NCBI GenBank assembly: GCA_963730315.1
Contig: CAVSRD010000006.1
Span: 62,001-126,000, forward strand
Source of the DNA: VRUE01 sp963730315
GTDB taxonomy: Bacteria > Actinomycetota > Thermoleophilia > Solirubrobacterales > 70-9
Reading direction: 5' to 3'
DNA length: 64,000 bases
Shown here piece after piece: positions 7,943-14,234 of this stretch (within the stretch, counting starts at the first letter, position 1; the number at the start of each line of letters is the position of its first letter). The notes beneath the pieces were generated by a model that did not search any database, had not been told where the DNA came from, and was given only the letters and a program-made list of their open reading frames with translations. The translations under genes were made by a program, and so were the position numbers.

Positions 7943-8830
7943 TCATTTCTGCGACGAAGGAGCGGCGAGCCGCAGCGCCGCGCGTACCGGGTCTGGATCG
8001 AGTGCTTGCGCCCCAAGCCGCCGGGCCAGTTCAACGTCGGCCCCTTCCCCGCCGATCAGCACCGGCGCCTCACGGGCGAGCGCGGCGATCCGATCGGCGG
8101 CCGCCTCGAACACCTCAGCGTCCAAGGCGGCCAGCACGATGGCCGCGGGGCTCAGATCGGCGGCGGTCCGAGCGATCGTCTCGATCGGCGTGTCCGGCCC
8201 GAGGTATGTGATCCGCCAGCCCCGATCTCGAAGGACGACGCCGAAGGCGACAAGGCCGAGGTCGTGGAGCTCACCCGGCGGGCAGGCGAGTAGCGCCCGC
8301 GGCCCGACCCCCGCGCCCCAGTTGCGGCCCAGCGCCAGCATCCGCTCGCGCAGCACGCCCGTCGCGAAGTGCTCCTGGGCAACCGAGATCTCTCCGCTCT
8401 GCCAGCGCTTCCCGATCTCGCGCATCGCGGGAAGCACGACCTGGTCGGCCACGCCGTCCACGGTGAGCCGGGTGAGCGCCGCGTCGAGGATCGCATGGGC
8501 CGCGGCCTCGTCGAAGCGCTCGAGCGCCTCGCGCAGGGGCGCTGGCCCGACCTCGGGCGGCGCCTCCCCCGCCTGAGGGACGCCGCTGGCGGCGAGCCGC
8601 GCGGCCTCCGCTGCCGAGACGCCCGAGTCGATCAGCGTCTTCATCGCCTGCACCCGCTGCTCGTCTTCGCGTCCGTAGAGGCGAAAGCCGCCGTCACTTC
8701 GCTCCGGCCGCAGCAGGCCGTAACGGCGCTCCCAGGCGCGCAGGGTGTCGGGCGCCACGCCCGTGCGCCGGCTGAGCTCCCCGATCCTGAGGCGGGGAGC
8801 GTCGTTCAGTTTTCCTGGATCAGCAGACAT
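7943..8830 (-). CDS. MerR-family B12-binding photoregulator (CarH/LitR-like)
   Basis: 295 residues from ATG 8830; a TTG at 8848 could add six. Residues 14-80 form a MerR winged helix (RIGELSRRTGVAPDTLRAWE). Residues ~95-170 are a B12-binding helical bundle with the light-sensor motif W-x9-EH (Trp143, Glu153, His154). Residues ~178-290 are a cobalamin Rossmann domain with E-L-H-D-L-G, where His189 is the predicted lower cobalt ligand. CarH proteins bind DNA as adenosylcobalamin tetramers in the dark and fall apart in light. Gln144 stands where Thermus CarH has the His that ligates cobalt after light. Divergent from the seven-gene lipid/redox operon, which it probably represses. Confidence 0.88.
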   Translation of the reverse strand: MSADPGKLNDAPRLRIGELSRRTGVAPDTLRAWERRYGLLRPERSDGGFRLYGREDEQRVQAMKTLIDSGVSAAEAARLAASGVPQAGEAPPEVGPAPLREALERFDEAAAHAILDAALTRLTVDGVADQVVLPAMREIGKRWQSGEISVAQEHFATGVLRERMLALGRNWGAGVGPRALLACPPGELHDLGLVAFGVVLRDRGWRITYLGPDTPIETIARTAADLSPAAIVLAALDAEVFEAAADRIAALAREAPVLIGGEGADVELARRLGAQALDPDPVRAALRLAAPSSQK

Positions 8831-8847
8831 TGGACAGAAGCTTGACA
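8820..8847. promoter_or_regulatory. First triad of 11-bp direct repeats (candidate CarH operator)
   Basis: Hexamers fitting TnnACA recur every 11 bases: TCAGCA (8820, one mismatch), TGGACA (8831), TTGACA (8842). The last is also the -35 box of the divergent operon, and the first lies in the start of the regulator gene. Thermus CarH is known to bind three 11-bp direct repeats of the form nnTnnACAnn, with one over the -35 element, so spacing, count and position all agree. Confidence 0.6.
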
Positions 8848-8870
8848 ATAACCGATCGTGGTGCTAGAAA
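8842..8870 (+). promoter_or_regulatory. Promoter of the photoregulated operon
   Basis: TTGACA (8842-8847), 17-base spacer, TAGAAA (8865-8870). The first ATG is at 8877, only seven bases past the -10 box, where transcription would normally begin. The mRNA may therefore be leaderless. Confidence 0.65.
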
Positions 8871-8876
8871 GCAAGG

Positions 8877-9140
8877 ATGAACTTTAGACAGTCTCTTGAC
8901 ACAATCTCAACGGCACTCCGTGGCAACGAGGCGCCCAGGCGGAGCCTCGCCGCCCGTGGGCTCTTTCTGACCGCGGCCCTGCTCTCCTTCGGGCTCTCGG
9001 TCGCCCTCTTCTTCTCGGGCAAGGAGAGCGAGGGGATCTTCGTCGGGCTCTGGGTCCCCTCGATCCTCGCGCTCGGCGCCTTCCTGGCACCGCGCCGCGA
9101 GCCGGACCGCATAGCCGACCAGCGGGGCGGCGAGCGATGA
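8877..9140 (+). CDS. Small two-TM membrane protein, first gene of photoregulated operon
   Basis: 87 residues. After a charged start (MNFRQSLDTISTALRGNEAP) there are two hydrophobic helices (about residues 26-46 and 53-70) joined by a short loop (FSGKESEG), and a charged tail (PRREPDRIADQRGGER). I recognise no family. The ATG may be the first base of the transcript, as no ribosome-binding site is evident beyond the AAGG just upstream. Its stop overlaps the next start by four bases (ATGA), so translation is coupled to the following membrane protein. Confidence 0.75.
   Translation: MNFRQSLDTISTALRGNEAPRRSLAARGLFLTAALLSFGLSVALFFSGKESEGIFVGLWVPSILALGAFLAPRREPDRIADQRGGER
8885..8912. promoter_or_regulatory. 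Second triad of 11-bp direct repeats inside the first gene
   Basis: TAGACA (8885), TTGACA (8896) and TCAACG (8907, one mismatch to TnnACA) again recur at exactly 11-base steps. They sit in codons 3-12 of the first operon gene and start 65 bases from the first triad. They may form a downstream roadblock or looping site for the same regulator. Confidence 0.45.
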
Positions 9141-9325
9141 CCCTGGTAATTTTTATCTACGGAACGGTCGTGTTCGCCATCGTCGCGGCCGCCCTCGCCC
9201 TGCTCGCCTGGGGGATCGTCAACGAGCGGCATGATCGCATCCGTTTCGACCAGGGCCGCGAAGTTTTCGGCGAGCCAACCGCCGCGATGCACGGCTCGAG
9301 TGAGAGGGGAGCAGCGACCCCATGA
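9137..9325 (+). CDS. Single-pass small membrane protein
   Basis: 62 residues, beginning in an ATGA overlap with the preceding gene. One strongly hydrophobic segment (VIFIYGTVVFAIVAAALALLAW) occupies roughly residues 3-26. A polar tail follows (NERHDRIRFDQGREVFGEP) that should face the cytoplasm or exterior depending on topology. No known family is recognised. Small size, operon position and coupling suggest a structural partner or membrane anchor for the downstream enzymes; this is inference. Confidence 0.7.
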   Translation: MTLVIFIYGTVVFAIVAAALALLAWGIVNERHDRIRFDQGREVFGEPTAAMHGSSERGAATP

Positions 9326-10314
9326 TCTCGCACCTTTTGGATCGAGCGCTCGACGTCGCCGTGCTGCCGGGCTACTCGCGGCTGGGGTTCGCACTGCGCG
9401 GCCTCGACCATGAGAGCGCGATCGCGGGAGACCTGAGCGGGCGGACCGCCCTGGTCACCGGAGGCAGCTCCGGGATCGGCGAGGCCGCCTGCGAGGGATT
9501 GCTCGCCGCCGGCGCGACCGTCCACCTGCTCGGCCGCGACGAGGAGCGCACCGCCCAGGCCGTCTCCCGGGTTGAGTCGCGGATTGCGGACGCTCCCGGC
9601 CGGCTCGTCCCCGAGCTCTGCGACATCTCCGACCCCGCCCGGGTGCGACAGTTCGCTGACGCCTTCAGACAGCGAGTGCAGGCACTGGACGTCCTCGTCA
9701 ACAACGCCGGCGTTCTCACCCGGCGGCGCGAGCGCACTGCCTCGGGACTCGAGCTCACCTTCGCCACCAACGTTCTCGGGCCGTTCCTGCTCACCAAGCT
9801 CCTGCTGCCGGCGCTCCGCGCCGCCGCCCCCTCGCGCGTCATCACAGTCTCCTCGGGGGGCATGTACACGGCGCGACTCGACGCCGACGACCCGCAGCTC
9901 GACGCCGACGAGTTCGACGGTCCCGACTTCTACGCCCACAGCAAGCGCGCCGAGGTGGTGCTGAACGGCCTCTGGTCGCAGCGGCACGCCGCCGAGGGAG
10001 TGGCCTTTCATGCAATGCACCCCGGCTGGGCTGACACCGGCGGCCTTCGGACCTCCCTGCCCCGCTTCCACCGCCTAATGCGTCCGCTGCTGCGGGACGC
10101 CCGCCAGGCTGCCGACACGATCGTCTGGCTCGCGACCGCCCAGGCGCTTGAGCCCGCCACGGGCGGCTTCTGGCACGACCGTGCCCCTCGCCCGGAGCAC
10201 CGGCTTCCCCGAACGCGGGAGACGGACGCGGAGCGCGAGCGCTTCTGGGCCTACTGCCAGCGGCTGTCGAGGCTCGCTGGCCAACCGCCGGGCCTCCAGA
10301 GCCCGACCGCCTGA
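9322..10314 (+). CDS. Short-chain dehydrogenase/reductase
   Basis: 330 residues, with its start overlapping the previous stop (ATGA). The SDR Rossmann motif TGGSSGIG is at about residues 46-53, NNAG follows, and the catalytic Ser-Tyr-Lys set is seen in ITVSSGGMY ... FYAHSK. The long N terminus (MISHLLDRALDVAVLPGYSRLG) and the motif context resemble DHRS12-like SDRs, which recur in CarH/LitR-linked gene clusters. NAD(P)-dependent oxidation or reduction of a lipid-like substrate is plausible but unproven. Confidence 0.88.
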   Translation: MISHLLDRALDVAVLPGYSRLGFALRGLDHESAIAGDLSGRTALVTGGSSGIGEAACEGLLAAGATVHLLGRDEERTAQAVSRVESRIADAPGRLVPELCDISDPARVRQFADAFRQRVQALDVLVNNAGVLTRRRERTASGLELTFATNVLGPFLLTKLLLPALRAAAPSRVITVSSGGMYTARLDADDPQLDADEFDGPDFYAHSKRAEVVLNGLWSQRHAAEGVAFHAMHPGWADTGGLRTSLPRFHRLMRPLLRDARQAADTIVWLATAQALEPATGGFWHDRAPRPEHRLPRTRETDAERERFWAYCQRLSRLAGQPPGLQSPTA

Positions 10315-10338
10315 ACCGACATTCGAAAGGAGAACGAA

Positions 10339-10809
10339 ATGGCCAGATACACGGCAACAGTCACCTCGCCCCACCCCGCCCCGGAGGTCTGGAGCTACCT
10401 AGCCGACCTCCGCTCGATCGCGGAGTGGGATCCGAGCGTCGAGAGCATCCGGCTCGTCTCGGGGGATCCCGAGGAGGTCGGCGCGCGCTATCAGCTCGAG
10501 GTCAGCTTCCTCGGCAGTCGCGTCAGCCTCCCCTACGTCGCCGTGACGGTGGAGCCACCAACCCGCCTGGTATTCGCCGCGGAGACCGAGAGCGTCGTGG
10601 TCCGCGACGAGGCGCGCGTCAGGCCGAACGCCGATGGCGGCAGCTCTCTGACCTGGGACGCCGAACTGCGCCTCAAGGGCGCCCGGCGGCTCCTCGATCC
10701 GCTGCTCCGTCTTGCCTTCAACCTCCTGGGCAGCCGGGCCACGCGCGGCCTGAGCGAGCGGCTCAACGAGCTCACCATGCCGCACCCGGTCGAGCAGGTG
10801 CGTGCGTGA
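10339..10809 (+). CDS. SRPBCC-family protein
   Basis: 156 residues with a good ribosome-binding site (AAAGGAG) seven bases ahead of ATG 10339. The START/polyketide-cyclase-like fold is recognisable from YTATVTSPHPAPEVWSYLAD at the N terminus, WDPSVESI, and a final amphipathic helix (LGSRATRGLSERLNEL). Such proteins bind hydrophobic ligands in a helix-grip pocket. Position between an SDR and an FAD oxidoreductase suggests handling of the same lipid substrate. The stop overlaps the next GTG start by four bases (GTGA). Confidence 0.82.
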   Translation: MARYTATVTSPHPAPEVWSYLADLRSIAEWDPSVESIRLVSGDPEEVGARYQLEVSFLGSRVSLPYVAVTVEPPTRLVFAAETESVVVRDEARVRPNADGGSSLTWDAELRLKGARRLLDPLLRLAFNLLGSRATRGLSERLNELTMPHPVEQVRA

Positions 10810-12149
10810 GCGAGTTGCGGCAGAGAGAGCGGGTCGCCGTGGTCGGCGCCGGGGTGTCCGGCCTGGTCGCGGCCGCCGAGCTGCACCGCGCCGGCCACGA
10901 CGTCCGCGTCTTCGAGGCCGGGTCATACCCGGGCGGCCACACCAACACGATCCGGGTGGAGACCGAGAATGGCAGCTGCGCCGTCGACACCGGCTTCATC
11001 GTCTACAACGAGCGCAACTATCCCAACTTCGAGCGCATGCTGGCCGAGCTCGGGGTTCGCTCCCAGCCCGCGGACATGAGCTTCTCGGTTTCCGACGGCG
11101 ACGGAGGATTCGAGTGGGCGACTCGAGGGGCACGCGGACTCTTCGCCCAGCCCGGGCATGCTCTCGATCCGCGCTTCCACCGGATGTTGCGCGACCTCGT
11201 TCGCTTCAACCGCGAGGCTCGCGAGCTGGTCGGCAGGGACGGCGACGGGCCGTCCCTGCGCCGGTTCCTCACCGACGGCGGCTACTCGGACTACTTCGTC
11301 GAGCGACTGCTGGTGCCGCAGGCCTCGGCGGTCTGGTCCGCGGACCCCCGCCAGATGTGGAGCTTTCCGGCTCGCTTCCTCGCGGAGTTCTTCGAGAATC
11401 ACCGAGTGCTACAGCTGCGGGGGCGGCCGTCCTGGCGAACGATCACTGGCGGCTCGGAGCGGTACGTGGAGGCCCTGATCGAGCCCTTCCGCGAGCGCCT
11501 TCGCCTGTCGGCGCCGGTCCAGTCCGTCGTGCGTGGCCCCTACGGGGTTACGCTTGAGCTGGACCACGGGTCGGAGCGCTTCGACCAGGTGGTGCTCGCC
11601 GTCCACTCCGATGTGGCGCTGGCGCTGCTCGCCGACCCCAGCCCCGCCGAGGCGCGGGTCCTGGGCTCGATCCCCTACCAGCGCAACGAGGCCGTCCTTC
11701 ACACCGATACCCGCATCATGCCCCGGCGCCGCGCCGCCTGGGCCAGCTGGAACTACCACCTGAGCGACGAGCAGGCCGACCGGACCACGGTCACCTACCA
11801 CATGAACCGGCTGCAGTCGCTCGCGGCCGACCGCGAGTTCATGGTCACGCTCAACCGCACCGAAGCGATCGATCCGGGCGAGGTGATCCGGGTGATCGAC
11901 TACTCGCACCCCGTCTTCACGCCGGAGGGAGTCCGAGCGCAGGAGCGCTGGGACGAGATCTCGGGCGTACGGCGAACCCACTTCTGCGGCGCCTACTGGG
12001 GTTGGGGCTTCCACGAGGACGGCGTCTGGTCCGCCCTGCGGGTCTCGGAGGCGCTCGGCGGGCGGGGGCCTCTCCGCCGGCCGGGCGAGCGAGTGGACGT
12101 AACCACCCCGCTCGAGCCCGCCCCGCTCGAGGCAGTGGAGGCTGCATGA
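10806..12149 (+). CDS. NAD/FAD-dependent amine-oxidase-like oxidoreductase (COG2907 type)
   Basis: 447 residues from GTG 10806 in a GTGA overlap. The dinucleotide motif VAVVGAGVSGLVAAAEL is at residues 10-26, followed by FEAGSYPGGHTNTI, the usual FAD-contact segment of the phytoene desaturase/amine-oxidase superfamily. The C-terminal FAD segment (THFCGAYWGWGFHEDGVWSA) is also intact. COG2907 proteins are encoded next to DUF1365 and cyclopropane-synthase genes in many bacteria, and in alpha-proteobacteria the cluster is induced by photo-oxidative stress. The likely substrate is a fatty acyl chain, but the reaction is not settled. Confidence 0.88.
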   Translation: MSELRQRERVAVVGAGVSGLVAAAELHRAGHDVRVFEAGSYPGGHTNTIRVETENGSCAVDTGFIVYNERNYPNFERMLAELGVRSQPADMSFSVSDGDGGFEWATRGARGLFAQPGHALDPRFHRMLRDLVRFNREARELVGRDGDGPSLRRFLTDGGYSDYFVERLLVPQASAVWSADPRQMWSFPARFLAEFFENHRVLQLRGRPSWRTITGGSERYVEALIEPFRERLRLSAPVQSVVRGPYGVTLELDHGSERFDQVVLAVHSDVALALLADPSPAEARVLGSIPYQRNEAVLHTDTRIMPRRRAAWASWNYHLSDEQADRTTVTYHMNRLQSLAADREFMVTLNRTEAIDPGEVIRVIDYSHPVFTPEGVRAQERWDEISGVRRTHFCGAYWGWGFHEDGVWSALRVSEALGGRGPLRRPGERVDVTTPLEPAPLEAVEAA

Positions 12150-12904
12150 GCGACTCGGCGATCTACGAGGGCTGGGTGGCGCATCGGCGGCGGGCCCCCG
12201 TCCCCCACTCCTTCCGCTATCGCGTCTTCATGCCGCTCTTCGACCTCGGCGAGCTGCCCGGGCTGCTCGATCCGATCCCTCTCTGGTCGGCCCGCCGGCC
12301 GGCGCCGGCGCGGTTCCGTTGCGACGACTTTCTCGGCGACAGCGCCTTCCCGCTCGCCGAGAGAGCTCGCGACCTCTCCCTCGACCGCATCGGGCGCCGG
12401 CCAGCGGGCGCCGTCAGGCTGCTCGCCAGCCCGCGCTACCTCGGCGTCGGCTTCAACCCCGTCTCCTTCTTCTTCCTGCACGGGCACGACGGGAGTAGTG
12501 TCGAGGCCGTGATCGCGGAGGTCACGAACACCCCATGGGGCGAGCGTCAGTCCTATGTGCTCGACGGCCGCACCCGCGATCCCTCCGGCGCGATCCAGGC
12601 CGGATTCGAGAAGCGGATGCACGTCTCGCCCTTCCAGCCGATGGAGCAGAGCTACGAGATCTCGGTCAGCGACCCCAGCGAAGAGCTGCGGGTCGTGATC
12701 CGGAACCTGGAGGGCGGCAGCGAGGTCTTCACGGCGACGATGGCGCTGCGCCGCCGCGAGCTGACCCGGGCTCGGATGGTCGGCCTGCTGCTGCGCTATC
12801 CGCCGTCCACGATCGCCACCCTCGCCCGCATCTACGCCAACGCCGCCAAGCTGCGGATGAAGGGCGCCCGCTTCCACCCGCACCCGAGGAGCGCGGCGCG
12901 ATGA
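12146..12904 (+). CDS. DUF1365 domain protein
   Basis: 252 residues from ATG 12146, overlapping the previous stop by four bases. Diagnostic DUF1365 features are seen: an N-terminal EGWVAHRRRAPVPHSFRYRV, the segment SPRYLGVGFNPVSFFFLH, EVTNTPWGERQSYVL, and a basic C-terminal region. The biochemical role of the family is unknown. It is nearly always paired with a cyclopropane-fatty-acid-synthase homologue and COG2907 flavoprotein, as here, suggesting action on membrane lipids. The stop overlaps the next start (ATGA). Confidence 0.9.
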   Translation: MSDSAIYEGWVAHRRRAPVPHSFRYRVFMPLFDLGELPGLLDPIPLWSARRPAPARFRCDDFLGDSAFPLAERARDLSLDRIGRRPAGAVRLLASPRYLGVGFNPVSFFFLHGHDGSSVEAVIAEVTNTPWGERQSYVLDGRTRDPSGAIQAGFEKRMHVSPFQPMEQSYEISVSDPSEELRVVIRNLEGGSEVFTATMALRRRELTRARMVGLLLRYPPSTIATLARIYANAAKLRMKGARFHPHPRSAAR

Positions 12905-14154
12905 GCGCCCTCGCGCGCGGCGCCGTCCATGCCGTCCTCGCGCGGATCCGGTCGGGAAGGGTCGAGCTGCGGGAGACGCGCTCGCAGAGCATGAAGCGCT
13001 TCGGCCCGGACGACGCCTCCCTTCGCGCGGCGGTCGAGGTCCACGACCCGCGCTTCTACGACGCCGTCGCGCTGCGGCGGAGCGTCGGCTTGGGCGAGAG
13101 CTACGCCGACGGGCTCTGGGACTCCCCGGACCTCGTCGATCTGCTCCGGATCGGCGCCAAGGAGATGTTCCGGCTCGACCCGGCGCGGCGGCGCCTCGCT
13201 CCCCTCGCCCGGCCGATCCACCGCCTCGCGATGCTCCCGCTGCTCAACACGCGGCGCGGGGCGTGGCGAAATATCGCCTCCCACTACGACCTCGGCAACG
13301 AGATGTTCGAGACCTTCCTCGACACCGAGTCGATGATGTACTCGAGCGCCTGCTTCGAGCATGAGGACCAATCTCTGGAGGAGGCGCAGCGCAACAAGCT
13401 GGAGCGCATCTGCGGCGCCCTCGAGCTCGGCCCGGACGACCACCTGCTCGAGATCGGGACCGGCTGGGGCGGGCTCGCGGTCCACGCGGCACGGGAGCAC
13501 GGCTGCCGCGTCACCACGACGACGATCTCCCGCGAGCAGCGCGAGTACGCGGAGACCCGGGTGCGCGCTGCCGGCCTCGAGGGGCTGGTCACGGTTCTCG
13601 GAGCCGACTACCGCACGCTGCAGGGCCGCTTCGACAAGCTCGCCTCGATCGAGATGATCGAGGCGGTCGGCTGGGAGTACTTCGACCTCTTCTTCCGCCG
13701 CTGCGGGGAGCTGCTAGAGCCGGACGGCCTCATGTTCCTGCAGGCGATCTGCATCGACGACCGGGCCTATGAGGCGGAGAAGTCCACCCGCAGCTTCGCC
13801 AACCAGCTGATATTCCCCGGCGGCTGTCTGCCCTCCGTGGAGCGGATCCACCGCTGCCTCGCCTCGCAGACCGACATGCGTGACGTGTGGCTGGAGGACA
13901 TCTCCCCCTCCTACGCGCTCACGGTACGCGCCTGGCGCGAGCGTTTCACCGCCTCCTCTTCCCGGCTCGAGGAGCTCGGCTATGACCGCCCCTTCCGCAG
14001 GCTGTGGGCACTCTACTTGGCGATCTCGGAGGCCGGCTTCCGCGAGGCCCGACTGAGCGACGTCCAGATGCTCTGCGCGAAGCGGGAGTGGTCGGGCCGG
14101 GTCCCGGCGCGAGTGCTTCGGCGGCCGGCGACCGCCGAGCCGGCGCCTCACTAG
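12901..14154 (+). CDS. Cyclopropane-fatty-acyl-phospholipid synthase family methyltransferase
   Basis: 417 residues. Core motifs are clear: NIASHYDLGNEMFETFLD ... MMYSSA (the CFAS signature), LLEIGTGWGGLAVHAA (SAM motif I), and SIEMIEAVGWEYFDLFF, including the E-x-x-G-W-E lipid/bicarbonate-site region. The family transfers methyl from SAM onto an unsaturated acyl chain of a phospholipid; related enzymes such as UfaM make methylated and furan fatty acids. As the last gene of the photoregulated operon it is the probable lipid-modifying output. The family pairs with DUF1365 and COG2907 genes elsewhere. Confidence 0.9.
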   Translation: MSALARGAVHAVLARIRSGRVELRETRSQSMKRFGPDDASLRAAVEVHDPRFYDAVALRRSVGLGESYADGLWDSPDLVDLLRIGAKEMFRLDPARRRLAPLARPIHRLAMLPLLNTRRGAWRNIASHYDLGNEMFETFLDTESMMYSSACFEHEDQSLEEAQRNKLERICGALELGPDDHLLEIGTGWGGLAVHAAREHGCRVTTTTISREQREYAETRVRAAGLEGLVTVLGADYRTLQGRFDKLASIEMIEAVGWEYFDLFFRRCGELLEPDGLMFLQAICIDDRAYEAEKSTRSFANQLIFPGGCLPSVERIHRCLASQTDMRDVWLEDISPSYALTVRAWRERFTASSSRLEELGYDRPFRRLWALYLAISEAGFREARLSDVQMLCAKREWSGRVPARVLRRPATAEPAPH

Positions 14155-14157
14155 GAC

Positions 14158-14173
14158 CTCGACGGCTGTCGAG
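14158..14173 (+). terminator. Hairpin after the photoregulated operon
   Basis: CTCGAC-GGCT-GTCGAG is a perfect 6-bp stem four bases past the last stop codon. Only a scattered T-rich tail (TCCTTCCGTCTTCG) follows, so it is a weak intrinsic terminator or a simple 3' stabilising hairpin. Confidence 0.35.
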
Positions 14174-14234
14174 CGCTCCTTCCGTCTTCGTTCGGGACGC
14201 CGGGGCTATTGGCTGCGCTGTAGGCGGCCGGGGG

